Positions 8,176-16,562 of a stretch of DNA of 36,975 nucleotides are shown here, in pieces. Positions within the stretch are counted from its first letter, which is position 1, and each line of letters starts with the position of its first letter. The position numbers and the translations under genes were made by a program. This DNA is from RGIG1959 sp964564305 (GTDB lineage: Bacteria; Bacillota; Clostridia; Oscillospirales; Acutalibacteraceae). The DNA is taken from assembly GCA_964564305.1 (NCBI GenBank), contig CAZMAM010000011.1, positions 1-36,975 of the forward strand, given 5' to 3'. The notes under the pieces were generated by a model. The model was not told the DNA's origin and ran no database searches. It saw only the letters and a list, made by a program, of their open reading frames with translations.

Positions 8176-10109
8176 CGGGCATCCTCCGAGGGATCCCCGC
8201 TCTTTTCGGACGGTTCGTCATTTTCCGTGTGCAGTTCCGGATAACCGACCGCCTCCATAATACCGTTCACATCCAAATGCACCATATGCAACGCTTCCTC
8301 GGTAGAACAACACGGAATAAAGCGATCGATCGCATGTACTTCGTACGGACGGGCAAAACCGTTTTCGGCAAGCAGATTTCCGAACGCTTCGCCGACGCCG
8401 CCGTGCAACGAGCTTTCTTCAAAAAACAAAACCCGATGATATTTTTCCGCCACTTTGACACAGGCGGGGTCAATCGGCTTAATGCGGTTGAGTTTACAGA
8501 CAGATACCCGGCGCCCGCGCTTACGAAGCTGCTCCGCCGCCTGAACTACATACCTGAACAGCCTTCCGTAGGTTATCAGCAAAATATCGTTCCAGCGATC
8601 GGCGTGACTGTCTTTGTACCAGCTGAAAGACCGGTAATCCGGTTTAAATCCCTCGGGCAGCACAGTTTCCTCTCCCTTGGGATACCGCACCGCCGCAATG
8701 CCCCCGACGTCGTACACCGCCTGCTTCAAATGCATTTTTAATTCCTCATAACAGCACGGGGCATATACCGTGACATTCGGGACAGCGTTGAGCATGGGGA
8801 CATCAAAAATGCCCTGATGGGTTTCCCCATCTCCCGGAACTACACCGGCCCGGTCGATCGCCAACACAATATGGCTGTTGATAATGGACGCATCGTTCAA
8901 TAATTGATCAAACGCACGCTGCAAAAACGAGGAATAGACCGAAAAAATCGGAATCATACCGTTTTGCGCAAGACCGGAGGCAAAAGTGACCGCGTGTTCC
9001 TCCGCGATACCCACGTCAAAGCAGCGCTTGGGCCAGCGCTCAAAAATTTTCGCAAGCCCCGTTCCGTCTTTCATGGCGGCGGTAATAAAGCAAATACGGT
9101 CGTTTTCCTGCGCGAGCGCCTCCGCGGCATCGCCGAATACCGTGGAAAAGCTTTCTCCGGGTTCCGAAACCTTACCGGTTTCAATATCAAATCCGCCCAC
9201 TCCGTGAAACTCGTCCGGACGCTCGGTTGAATATTTGTATCCCTGGCCTTTCACCGTATCCACATGAATGAGAACCGGACATTCCGTGATGGTTTTGGCC
9301 GCCTCAAGGGCATGGATCAAATCCGGAATATTGTGTCCGTCAATCGGGCCGAAATAATAAAAGCCCATGTCCTCAAACAGATTGCTGTCGTGATAAATGG
9401 CCCTTTTCAACCCGATTTTAACGGCCTGGAGAAAACGGTTCAACGGTTTGCCGATCAGCGGCACACGGCGCAGCCCGCTGCTGAGATGCCGCTTAAAACG
9501 CAAATACGTCGGATGCGAACGGAGTCTTGTCAGATGCCGGGCAACAAACCCGACATTGCTGCTAATCGACATGCGGTTATCGTTCAGCAAAATAATCAGC
9601 TTATCGTGACTGCGTCCCGCGTTTTCCAATCCTTCGTAAAACAACCCTCCGGTTGTGGCGCCGTCCCCGACAACCGCCACCACATATCCGTCATCACCCA
9701 GAAGCGATTTGGCCTTGGCTAAACCGTTCGCCGCCGAGACGGCTGTGCTGCTGTGCCCGACAATAAACGGATCGCACGAACTCTCTTTGGGCGAAGGAAA
9801 CCCGGAAAGCCCGTCTTTTTGCCTGAGCGTCGCAAAACGGTCGAAACGGCCGGTCAGAAGTTTATGCGCGTAGCACTGGTGCCCGACGTCAAAAACGATT
9901 TGATCGCGTGGCAAATCAAAAACCCTGTGCAGTGCGATGGTCACTTCTACGATGCCTAAATTGGAAGCCAGATGTCCGCCGGTTTCGGAAACCGTTTCGA
10001 TCATGGTTTTCCGGATTTCCGCCGCCAAGGAAGGCAAAGCCTCCTCGGGAAGCCGATGAATGTCCCCCGGTTCATGAAGCGAATCCAAATAATGGGTACT
10101 TTCCGCCAT
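8172..10109 (-). CDS. dxs: 1-deoxy-D-xylulose-5-phosphate synthase
   Basis: First enzyme of the MEP isoprenoid pathway: thiamine-diphosphate-dependent condensation of pyruvate and glyceraldehyde 3-phosphate. The 645 residues are full length. Visible motifs include FDVGHQCYAHK (N-terminal His region), the ThDP/Mg motif GDGATTGG and the transketolase-type pyrimidine-binding region around IAEEHAVTFASGLA. A C-terminal transketolase_C domain is present. It shares the operon with ispA, so prenyl precursor supply and chain elongation are made together. The C-terminal ~20 residues are a Glu/Asp/Ser-rich tail. Confidence 0.95.
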   Translation of the reverse strand: MAESTHYLDSLHEPGDIHRLPEEALPSLAAEIRKTMIETVSETGGHLASNLGIVEVTIALHRVFDLPRDQIVFDVGHQCYAHKLLTGRFDRFATLRQKDGLSGFPSPKESSCDPFIVGHSSTAVSAANGLAKAKSLLGDDGYVVAVVGDGATTGGLFYEGLENAGRSHDKLIILLNDNRMSISSNVGFVARHLTRLRSHPTYLRFKRHLSSGLRRVPLIGKPLNRFLQAVKIGLKRAIYHDSNLFEDMGFYYFGPIDGHNIPDLIHALEAAKTITECPVLIHVDTVKGQGYKYSTERPDEFHGVGGFDIETGKVSEPGESFSTVFGDAAEALAQENDRICFITAAMKDGTGLAKIFERWPKRCFDVGIAEEHAVTFASGLAQNGMIPIFSVYSSFLQRAFDQLLNDASIINSHIVLAIDRAGVVPGDGETHQGIFDVPMLNAVPNVTVYAPCCYEELKMHLKQAVYDVGGIAAVRYPKGEETVLPEGFKPDYRSFSWYKDSHADRWNDILLITYGRLFRYVVQAAEQLRKRGRRVSVCKLNRIKPIDPACVKVAEKYHRVLFFEESSLHGGVGEAFGNLLAENGFARPYEVHAIDRFIPCCSTEEALHMVHLDVNGIMEAVGYPELHTENDEPSEKSGDPSEDAR

Positions 10110-10125
10110 AATCCGATCTCACTTC

Positions 10126-10599
10126 CTAAAAGATACACACCACAATAGCAATTAATATGCCGAGCATCGCGCCGACCATCACTTCCATCGGCGTATGACC
10201 GATCAATTCCTTCAAGGTACTCTGCCCTTCTAATTCCTCCAATTCGTTTTCATCCAGCAAATCTTCCTGTTCAAGCAGGGCGGCGTATTTGTTTAATACC
10301 TTGGCGTGAATCCCCGCCTGACGCCGAACGCCCATGGCATCGTAAATTGTCACAAAAGCAAAAGCCACCGTCAACGCAAAGAGCGTGGAATTGATTCCCT
10401 CCACCATGGCCGTGGAAACCGCCAGAGCGCTGACCATGCAGGAATGGGAACTGGGCATACCTCCCCCGCCGTACAGTCGCTCAACACTGAACGAGCGGTT
10501 CTTAACAATCGACAAAATCACTTTAACCACCTGCGCGGTTAACCAGCCGAGAAAAGCCGACATCAATACCCGGTTTTGCAGCAATTCGCTCCACCCCAT
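10126..10599 (-). CDS. Divergent PAP2-family membrane protein (DUF212, YuiD-like)
   Basis: 157 residues with hydrophobic helices at both ends and the DUF212 hallmark motifs: GGMPSSHS near residues 45-53 and GHTPMEVMVGAMLG near the C-terminus. The family is related to vanadium-haloperoxidase/PAP2 acid phosphatases, but its substrate is not established. The position between ispA and dxs suggests, by inference only, a prenyl-diphosphate-related role. It is 12 bases after ispA and 16 before dxs, within the operon. Confidence 0.85.
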   Translation of the reverse strand: MGWSELLQNRVLMSAFLGWLTAQVVKVILSIVKNRSFSVERLYGGGGMPSSHSCMVSALAVSTAMVEGINSTLFALTVAFAFVTIYDAMGVRRQAGIHAKVLNKYAALLEQEDLLDENELEELEGQSTLKELIGHTPMEVMVGAMLGILIAIVVCIF

Positions 10600-10611
10600 A
10601 GGTATCCTCCT

Positions 10612-11496
10612 TCAAGATTCTCTGGTATACAATGCCCATGTCAGTGCAATCAACGCATCTGCCGCATCGCCAAACAACCGCAGCGCCCGGGTGGCGGCCT
10701 GCACGTGGCGGTGCGCCGCTTCCCTGGCCGCGTCAATGCCGATAAGAGCGGGGTATGTCGCTTTTCCGTTTTTTTCATCGGCGCCGGTCGGTTTGCCGAG
10801 CGTGTCCGGACTGGAGGTAACATCCAAAAGATCATCGACAATTTGAAAACACAGGCCCGTTTCTACCCCGTATGTGCGGGCGGCCCTTCTCTGTTCCTCA
10901 TTGCCCCCCGCCGCCACAACGCCCATCTCACAGGCAGCGGCAATCAGGGCAGCCGTTTTTTTCCCGTGCAAAAGCCGAAGTTTGCTGAGTTCCGGCGATT
11001 TTCCCTCAAATTGCAAATCCATCATTTGCCCGCCGACCATACCATCGACACCGGCGGCACGCGCCAAAATGCCCGCGGCAGTCAGCACATTTTCCGCCGG
11101 GACGCCGCTCGGCCGCATCATCCACTCAAACGCGCGGGTCAGCAGCGCGTCTCCGGCAAGTAGCGCCATATCTTCCCCGTATGCGGCAAAAACAGACGGT
11201 TTCCCACGCCGGATAAGACTATTATCCATACAAGGCAAATCATCATGAACCAGCGAATAGCAATGAATCATCTCCACAGCAGCGGCAAGCGACAGGGCCT
11301 GAGCGACATCACCCGCGCAAAGTTCGGTAAATTCCAACAGGAGCACCGGACGCAACCGCTTTCCTCCCGCCTGACAGGCATAGCGCATGGCCAAAGTAAG
11401 CGTATTTTCCGATTTATCCTCCGATGTAAGCGCTGCGGAAAGCTCATTTTCCACCCTGCAGCGCAGCTGCTGAAAATGAGGGCTGTAACGAAACAT
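10612..11496 (-). CDS. ispA: Farnesyl/geranyl diphosphate synthase (polyprenyl synthetase)
   Basis: Condenses IPP with allylic diphosphates to C15 (or C20) prenyl diphosphate. The 294 residues match IspA. The first aspartate-rich motif DDLPCMD is at 85-91 and the second, DDLLD, at 221-225. The family element GGKRLRP is at 44-50. It lies 11 bases after xseB, in the order xseB-ispA-dxs found in Firmicutes and Proteobacteria. Chain length cannot be assigned from sequence alone. Confidence 0.93.
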   Translation of the reverse strand: MFRYSPHFQQLRCRVENELSAALTSEDKSENTLTLAMRYACQAGGKRLRPVLLLEFTELCAGDVAQALSLAAAVEMIHCYSLVHDDLPCMDNSLIRRGKPSVFAAYGEDMALLAGDALLTRAFEWMMRPSGVPAENVLTAAGILARAAGVDGMVGGQMMDLQFEGKSPELSKLRLLHGKKTAALIAAACEMGVVAAGGNEEQRRAARTYGVETGLCFQIVDDLLDVTSSPDTLGKPTGADEKNGKATYPALIGIDAAREAAHRHVQAATRALRLFGDAADALIALTWALYTRES

Positions 11497-11507
11497 ACCC
11501 TCCCTCC

Positions 11508-11762
11508 TTAATCGCTTAACATCTCACCCATCGATTGCTGCGTGTCCTCAGGGACGGTCAGTTGCGCCTCTTCCCCGTTTTCCGCCGAAGTGAGTTTTAT
11601 AATCTTCTGTTCCGCCGCCTGAAGGGATTTTTGACAAAAATCAGTTAATTTGGCGCCTTCCTCAAACAGCTTCATCGATTCGTCCAAAGAACAGCGACCG
11701 CTCTCCAGCACAGACACAATCTGTTCCAGACGGTTCATCGCCGCTTCAAACGTCATGGCCAT
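11508..11762 (-). CDS. xseB: Exodeoxyribonuclease VII small subunit
   Basis: 84 residues, typical size, with the family pattern FEAAMNRLEQIVSVLESG and SLDESMKLFEEGAKL forming the two helices that bind the XseA C-terminus. The ATG at 11762 lies 17 bases inside the xseA 3' end, so the subunits are translationally coupled. The C-terminal tail is slightly longer and acidic. Confidence 0.93.
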   Translation of the reverse strand: MAMTFEAAMNRLEQIVSVLESGRCSLDESMKLFEEGAKLTDFCQKSLQAAEQKIIKLTSAENGEEAQLTVPEDTQQSMGEMLSD

Positions 11763-12966
11763 TTCTGTCTTTCACCTCACAAAATATCACTCCGTCGCTC
11801 ACCCGAACGCGCAACGCGTCTCCATAAGAGACATCGGCGGCGCATTTCACGACATTCTCGCCTTTATACGCAATGGCATACCCGCGGGACAGCACTTTGA
11901 GCGGGCTGAGCGCATCGAGCGATGCACAAACGGACGCCAACCGGCGAGAAGCCTCCTGACAAACGCTGCGCGCCGAAGCGGTAAGAGATTTCACCGTAAT
12001 ATCCAGCCGCATCTGACGCTCCTCTACATAAAAAAGTGGGGAGCTTAACGCTCGCTTTTCCCGAATCGAATTCAGCCGGTGACGCTCTTTTTGAATGGCC
12101 ATTTGCAAAATTCCGGCCGCTTTGGATGCATTGTCGGCAATATGACGCGCCAGCGCCACGCTGTCCGGAACCGCAAGTTCCGCGGCGGCGGAAGGAGTCG
12201 GTGCCCGCAAATCGGCAACAAAATCGCAAATGGTAAAATCCGTTTCGTGCCCCACCGCCGAAATCACCGCAACGGGAGACGCATAAACCGCCCGCGCCAC
12301 GCGCTCGTCGTTAAAGGCCCATAGTTCCTCCAGCGAACCACCGCCGCGGCCGACGATAATCACATCAACATCCCGAATTCCGGCCATACGGCGCAATGCG
12401 TCGACAATTTGATCGGGGGCGCCGTCTCCCTGAACCAAAACAGGCGCAAACACAACCCTAGCCATCGGATAACGCCGCCCCAAAACATTGAGGATATCCC
12501 GCACTGCCGCTCCGGTCGGCGAAGTAATTACGCCAACCGCCTTTGGATAGCGCGGAATCGGGCGCTTATGCGCCTGGTCGAACAGCCCTTCCCGCTGCAA
12601 TTTGGCCTTGAGCTGCTCAAAAGCAATTTGAAGCGCACCGACGCCGTCCGGTTGCATACTGTCGATATACAGCTGATATTCACCGCTGCGCTCATACAAG
12701 GAAACCCGGGCATGTATGATAACCTTCATGCCGTTTTGCGGGGTGAAAGTGAGCTTTTGCGCCGCGCCCCGGAACATAACCGCCCGAACCACCGCGTTTT
12801 CGTCCTTTAAAGACATATACAGATGCCCGGACTTGTAATGATTGGTAAAGTTGCTAATCTCTCCCCCGATATAGACCGCAGCAACATTTTTGTCCCCTTC
12901 CAGAAGGGTTTTCACATATCGGTTGAGCTGGCTGACGGTGATAACCTTCACGAAATGTTCCTCCAT
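11746..12966 (-). CDS. xseA: Exodeoxyribonuclease VII large subunit
   Basis: Catalytic subunit of ExoVII, which degrades single-stranded DNA. The 406 residues show the N-terminal OB-fold (ISNFTNHYKSGHLYMSLKD region, about 37-56). The conserved nuclease core follows, with VGVITSPTGAAVRDIL and GRGGGSLEELWAFNDE, then a long helical region and the C-terminal segment SRGYAI. The start overlaps the M22-like gene by 19 bases; the stop overlaps xseB. Confidence 0.94.
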   Translation of the reverse strand: MEEHFVKVITVSQLNRYVKTLLEGDKNVAAVYIGGEISNFTNHYKSGHLYMSLKDENAVVRAVMFRGAAQKLTFTPQNGMKVIIHARVSLYERSGEYQLYIDSMQPDGVGALQIAFEQLKAKLQREGLFDQAHKRPIPRYPKAVGVITSPTGAAVRDILNVLGRRYPMARVVFAPVLVQGDGAPDQIVDALRRMAGIRDVDVIIVGRGGGSLEELWAFNDERVARAVYASPVAVISAVGHETDFTICDFVADLRAPTPSAAAELAVPDSVALARHIADNASKAAGILQMAIQKERHRLNSIREKRALSSPLFYVEERQMRLDITVKSLTASARSVCQEASRRLASVCASLDALSPLKVLSRGYAIAYKGENVVKCAADVSYGDALRVRVSDGVIFCEVKDRNGHDV

Positions 12967-13880
12967 GCAGCAAGCACCGCAATTCCGGCGGCATTATCGG
13001 CAGAATACTCCGGAGGGGCAAACGCCCCACCAAAACGGGAGGTGAACGATTCCCGCAACATCCGGTTACTCATCACTCCTCCGGCGTATAACAAAGGCAA
13101 ATCGCCAAAAGAGCGAAGCATCCATTCCGTCATGGCCGCTATCGCCGCTTCCACGCTGGCTAAACAAAACCGCGCCACTTCTTCTTTCGGAGCGCCGCTC
13201 TTCCACATCGACGCGCATTGATTTTCCACACCGGAAAGATGACAATTTCCGCCGTCCGTTGAAGGCTTCGGACGATACACCCCGTTCGCACGCAACGCGA
13301 GCCGCTCCAACGCTTTACCCGCCGGAAACGGAAGCCCGAGCATGATGCCGACACGGTCGATAAGCTGACCTGCTTTTAAATCCAGCGATTTGGCCGCTAC
13401 GCGGCAGGAGATAATCTCTTCGGACGGCTCTATCAAAAGCGCATCCGTGGTTCCTCCCGAAACATGAAACGCGATAAAAGGCGCGCGCAGCCATTCCAAA
13501 TGCCCGCACCCGTACAGCGCCGCCGCGACATGACCCTGCTGATGCGTAAAGACGCTCAACGGCTTCCCCGTAACTGCGGCAATCGATCGCGCCGCAGACA
13601 ACCCGACCAGAAAACAGGGCATATATGACCCTTTCGCCTGCTGAGGACGGTCTGAAACACCAATGCCGTCAATCTTGCCGTCGGCATTTGAGAAAAGCCG
13701 CTCCAGAACATCGGGCAATTGTTTGGTATGAGCGAAAACCGCCTCGCTCTGGCGAAGCCCTATGCGGCCTTCCGGTACCGGCAGCGGTTGCTTAATCTGC
13801 CGGATTTCCCCGCCCGGGATATGGTACAACGCACCGGAGGTGGTGTAATGGCTGGTATCCAGCCCCAAATAGACACTCAT
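12948..13880 (-). CDS. Peptidase M22/TsaD-like (glycoprotease family) paralog
   Basis: 310 residues with the ASKHA fold of the Kae1/TsaD family: an N-terminal GLDTSHYTTS phosphate loop, the HxxxH metal motif (HQQGH), a VSGGTTDALL segment and a C-terminal GGVMSNRMLR loop. It is shorter than bona fide TsaD (about 335-350). It sits in the nusB-xseA interval where folD is usually found, so it is probably the Clostridia-specific TsaD paralog rather than the tRNA t6A enzyme itself. Activity is unknown. The ATG overlaps the nusB stop (ATGA). Confidence 0.8.
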   Translation of the reverse strand: MSVYLGLDTSHYTTSGALYHIPGGEIRQIKQPLPVPEGRIGLRQSEAVFAHTKQLPDVLERLFSNADGKIDGIGVSDRPQQAKGSYMPCFLVGLSAARSIAAVTGKPLSVFTHQQGHVAAALYGCGHLEWLRAPFIAFHVSGGTTDALLIEPSEEIISCRVAAKSLDLKAGQLIDRVGIMLGLPFPAGKALERLALRANGVYRPKPSTDGGNCHLSGVENQCASMWKSGAPKEEVARFCLASVEAAIAAMTEWMLRSFGDLPLLYAGGVMSNRMLRESFTSRFGGAFAPPEYSADNAAGIAVLAAWRNIS

Positions 13881-14299
13881 ACCGCTGATGGAGCTGTTGG
13901 CTGTGCAACGGAATCCCGGGCAATCGCGCCCAGCACTCCGTTAACAAAGGAAAATTCTTCGGCGTCACCGTATTTTTTGGCCAATTCCACCGCCTCGTTA
14001 ATAGCAACGCTCGCGGGAGTCTGAGGCATATAGCGCATCTCATAAAGAGCCAGACGCAAAACAGCCAAAGAAACTTTCGAGATGCGATCCCGTTTCCAAT
14101 GCGCGGCGTTTTGCTCAATTTGGCTATCTAGTTCACTAAGATGCTGCGCTGTACCTTTAGCCAGCTCACAGGCAAAAGCATCCGGGCAGATACCCCTTGC
14201 TTCCCGCGCAAGACCGATCACGTCATCCATGCTGCCGGTTCCAAACGACTGTTCGAACAACAGAATAAAGGCCAGTTCCCGGGACTGTCTCCTTGCCAT
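13877..14299 (-). CDS. nusB: Transcription antitermination factor NusB
   Basis: 140-residue all-helical RNA-binding protein of the rRNA antitermination complex. It opens with MARRQSRELAFILLFEQS and carries the conserved C-terminal element INEAVELAKKYGDAEEFSFVNG. Length is standard. It lies 45 bases downstream of the Asp23-like gene and overlaps the M22-like gene by four bases. Confidence 0.95.
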   Translation of the reverse strand: MARRQSRELAFILLFEQSFGTGSMDDVIGLAREARGICPDAFACELAKGTAQHLSELDSQIEQNAAHWKRDRISKVSLAVLRLALYEMRYMPQTPASVAINEAVELAKKYGDAEEFSFVNGVLGAIARDSVAQPTAPSAV

Positions 14300-14344
14300 G
14301 TTTGTGTTCCTCCTTGCGCCGGCTTGCCGAATACCCTACGATGT

Positions 14345-14722
14345 TTACTTGGATTTGGGTGCAGATTCGGGTGCGGGCGCCGCTTCCAGCGGCCGCGCCA
14401 CTCGGACATTGACACTCGTCACCGGGCTACCCGTCATGGCCTGAACGGCGTTTTTGACCGCTTCCTGCACATTTTGGGCAACGGTTGGAATATGCGCGTT
14501 CATCACCGGAGAAACGGAAATATCCACAATTGTCCTGTCTGCGGTGCTTTGTACGATGACCGAACGGGCCGCCCCGGTGCGAATCATCCCGCGAATATCC
14601 ATCGGCAGAGGAGCAACATCAGCTACGCCCGCGACTTCCAGCGCCGCGTTACAGGCGATGGTCGCAACCACTTCTTCGGATATAATGCAGCTTCCGCTGG
14701 TAGAACCGAATTTCTCACTCAT
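14345..14722 (-). CDS. Asp23/Gls24 family envelope stress response protein
   Basis: The 125-residue product starts at ATG 14722 (MSEKFGSTSG). The longer open frame upstream runs through the promoter and a phage relic and is not used. AAAGGGG lies about 11 bases before the ATG. The Asp23 pattern is clear: ISEEVVATIACNAALEVAGV near the start and VQEAVKNAVQAMTG followed by VNVRVA. The last ~15 residues are an Ala/Pro-rich tail. This family commonly opens the nusB operon in Firmicutes and associates with the membrane periphery. Confidence 0.9.
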   Translation of the reverse strand: MSEKFGSTSGSCIISEEVVATIACNAALEVAGVADVAPLPMDIRGMIRTGAARSVIVQSTADRTIVDISVSPVMNAHIPTVAQNVQEAVKNAVQAMTGSPVTSVNVRVARPLEAAPAPESAPKSK

Positions 14723-14753
14723 TTTCAGACCAGCCCCTTTCTTTCCAAGTGTC

Positions 14754-14782
14754 ATTATACCACCGATGTGCGGTGTTTGCAA
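14754..14782 (-). promoter_or_regulatory. Promoter of the asp23-nusB-...-recN operon
   Basis: Read on the - strand: TTGCAA (14782-14777), a 17-base spacer, then a perfect TATAAT (14759-14754). The start point would be near 14747, about 25 bases before the Asp23 ATG. It is the only good promoter seen for the ten-kilobase run of overlapping genes down to recN. Confidence 0.65.
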
Positions 14783-14833
14783 CCATAAATGAAACGCGGA
14801 AACGTGTAGTGTTACAATTGATGTGAGGCCAAG

Positions 14834-15087
14834 GGTGTACATTTGTCCAAATATCCTGTACGCGCTTGCCGCTGCCCGGATCGTATTCCACGGTGCAGCG
14901 GCAGTTCTCATGACGCTTGTACACATCATCGGTCACTTCACTGGGGTAATTGTACGTCCCCACCTTGGCGGCGCACCACTTGCAGACATTGCCGTGCGCC
15001 TTGCGCACTGCTCTGCGAAACAAACGTACATCATCTTCGAAAAAAAGGTTTTCGGACTTAAGCGGCTTGACAAAAAATGAAAATAAG
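14834..15087 (-). pseudogene. Relic of a phage minor head/capsid protein (C-terminal fragment)
   Basis: On the - strand the frame reads from about 15087 through FRRAVRKAHGNVCKWCAA and VYKRHENCRCTVEYDPGSG to QDIWTN near 14834. The CxWC...HENCRC pattern is the C-terminal signature of phage Mu-F-like head morphogenesis or minor capsid proteins. Nothing else of a phage is nearby, the N-terminal part is absent, there is no ribosome binding site, and the frame runs on into the Asp23 promoter. It is therefore a leftover fragment, not a functional gene. The homology call rests on motif memory and was not searched. Confidence 0.6.
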
Positions 15088-15094
15088 GTACAAT
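15067..15094 (+). promoter_or_regulatory. Strong sigma-A-like promoter upstream of the inverted-repeat element
   Basis: A perfect TTGACA at 15067-15072 and TACAAT at 15089-15094 with a 16-base spacer. Transcription from about 15101 would pass through the inverted-repeat element and reach the small membrane protein gene at 15330. It overlaps the edge of the phage relic on the other strand. Confidence 0.55.
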
Positions 15095-15129
15095 ATTTAA
15101 AGAAAAGAACAGTGTTTATGTATTTTTAA

Positions 15130-15282
15130 GGCAACACCGTATAAAGATTGTCGTTCAGATTTGGGAGTGAATTTTTCGTCAGATGAAACAAAAACCGCAG
15201 GGAATACTTTGTGTATTCGCGAGGATTTTTTAATATGTGACGGAAAAGACGCCCAAAGATGAGCGACAAAGGCGGTAGCCGG
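15130..15282. repeat. Imperfect inverted-repeat element (MITE-like or structured RNA)
   Basis: The outer arms TGTCGTTCAGATTTGGG (15149-15165) and, on the opposite strand, TGTCGCTCATCTTTGGG (15268-15252) match at 14 of 17 positions. A second pair lies inside (TTTTTCGTCA against TGACGGAAAA). The centre is a perfect hairpin, GAATAC/GTATTC (15202-15207, 15213-15218). Weaker similarity extends outward to GGCAACACCG at the left. No transposase is present. The layout fits a non-autonomous dispersed repeat; I believe similar elements occur in gut Clostridia, but this was not checked. Apart from it and the promoter, 15095-15329 holds nothing recognisable. Confidence 0.5.
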
Positions 15283-15329
15283 TTCTTGTGCGATGTTCCT
15301 GAATAGTATTCTTGCGTGGTGGTGATGAT

Positions 15330-15725
15330 ATGCCGGTACAAAGCAGCACAAAACTGTTATTTGCATCTTGGGCGACGGTTATGCTGATCGGGCTGATGTT
15401 CATTGTATTTTTCCGCCGTAAAAAAAAGGAATATGCGTGGGCTGTTTTGCCGCTCGGTATTCCCGCAGGCATTTATATTCTCAGCGGAATTTTGGCCCGA
15501 TTAGCGGATCCCATTCTCTCTTTTGCCAATTCGTATCAAATTCGCATCATCATCGATTTGGCCGCCGCGCTGGTTGCCTGTCTGCTGATTGGAATTCTCT
15601 CCGGAAAAATTCCGGGTGGCAAACGAAACCGAACGATATTTGCCATATGTGCCACGGCATTTGTGGTTGTGTTTTCCGGTTTGCTGATTATGAATTCGCT
15701 TCGTCAGGCCGTCGGCGTTTCCTGA
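15330..15725 (+). CDS. Small membrane protein, unknown function
   Basis: 131 residues from ATG 15330 (MPVQSSTKLL); an in-frame start 18 bases upstream is less likely because GGTGGTGAT lies just before 15330. Hydrophobic segments are seen at about 9-30, 40-60, 75-95 and 107-125, separated by basic loops (FFRRKKKEY, GGKRNR), suggesting four membrane helices. Composition is like the core genes. No family is recognised. It is 58 bases before the AAC(3)-like gene and may be cotranscribed with it. Confidence 0.65.
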   Translation: MPVQSSTKLLFASWATVMLIGLMFIVFFRRKKKEYAWAVLPLGIPAGIYILSGILARLADPILSFANSYQIRIIIDLAAALVACLLIGILSGKIPGGKRNRTIFAICATAFVVVFSGLLIMNSLRQAVGVS

Positions 15726-15783
15726 ACAATACCTGTGTAAATAAAATATTAACGCTAACGATTCCGTAAGGAGTACCGCTTCC

Positions 15784-16560
15784 ATGATGTTGACCTATGA
15801 CAATCTCATCTCCGATTTAAAAGCAATGCACATCGATCCCTCCGGCACATTGCTGGTACATTCCTCCATGAAAGCGATAGGCCCGGTGCAGGGCGGAGCG
15901 GAAACGGTACTGGATGCGCTGTGCGATTATATGCAACGGGGGCTTCTGGTATTACCTACCCACACATGGAAGCAGATGAACGAACGATACCGGGTGTTTC
16001 GCGTGACCGAAGAGCCCTCCTGCGTAGGGATACTGTCCGAACTTTTCCGCAAACGCAAGGGAGTTATACGGTCGTTGCACCCGACCCATTCTTTGGCGGC
16101 ATTCGGCGCGGATGCCGCCGCTTTTACGGCGGGAGAGGAAAGAACGGTGACCCCTTGCCCGAGAAAAGGATGTTACGGTAAGCTGTATGACAGATCGGCG
16201 ACCGTTCTCTTTATCGGATGCACGCTTAAAAACAACACATTTTTGCACGGTGTGGAAGAATGGTGCCGTATTCCCAACCGGCTGGCGCCGACCGCGCAAT
16301 TCTTCACGGTTATTGCACCTAAGGGATATTATATTGTACCGCAATACCGTCATTTTACCAATCCTCCTATCGATGTTTCCGAACACTACGATAAGATGGA
16401 ACCTGCCTTTGCTGAGGGCGGCGCCGTACGATACGGGCATTTGGGAAATGCGCGGTGCATCTTGGCGGACGCGGTAAAAATGGCGGATATCACCATACCA
16501 TATTTACGGAAAAATCCCCGGTTATTTGATGATAACGCACCGCTTGCGACGGAGGAATGA
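15784..16560 (+). CDS. AAC(3)-family N-acetyltransferase (aminoglycoside 3-N-acetyltransferase-like)
   Basis: 258 residues with the family pattern: an N-terminal LLVHSSMKAIGPVQGGAETV segment, LPTHTW, then SLHPTHSLAAFG and CTLKNNTFLHGVEE. These match the antibiotic acetyltransferase fold (AAC(3)/YokD). Whether it modifies an aminoglycoside or another amine is unknown; many chromosomal members are not resistance genes. AAGGAG at 15768-15773 precedes the ATG by 10 bases. Its TGA overlaps the next gene's first possible ATG, so it is tightly coupled to the ceramidase-like protein. Confidence 0.82.
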   Translation: MMLTYDNLISDLKAMHIDPSGTLLVHSSMKAIGPVQGGAETVLDALCDYMQRGLLVLPTHTWKQMNERYRVFRVTEEPSCVGILSELFRKRKGVIRSLHPTHSLAAFGADAAAFTAGEERTVTPCPRKGCYGKLYDRSATVLFIGCTLKNNTFLHGVEEWCRIPNRLAPTAQFFTVIAPKGYYIVPQYRHFTNPPIDVSEHYDKMEPAFAEGGAVRYGHLGNARCILADAVKMADITIPYLRKNPRLFDDNAPLATEE

Positions 16561-16562
16561 AG

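Noticed and set aside
15097..15366. 89-residue - strand frame through the inverted-repeat element
   Set aside because: Produced by the repeat itself; no ribosome binding site and it would overlap the start of the + strand membrane protein gene. Such small frames often get annotated over repeats.
15784..16560. Calling the AAC(3)-family gene an antibiotic resistance gene
   Set aside because: It sits in a core-like context coupled to a ceramidase-like gene; family membership alone does not show aminoglycoside activity.
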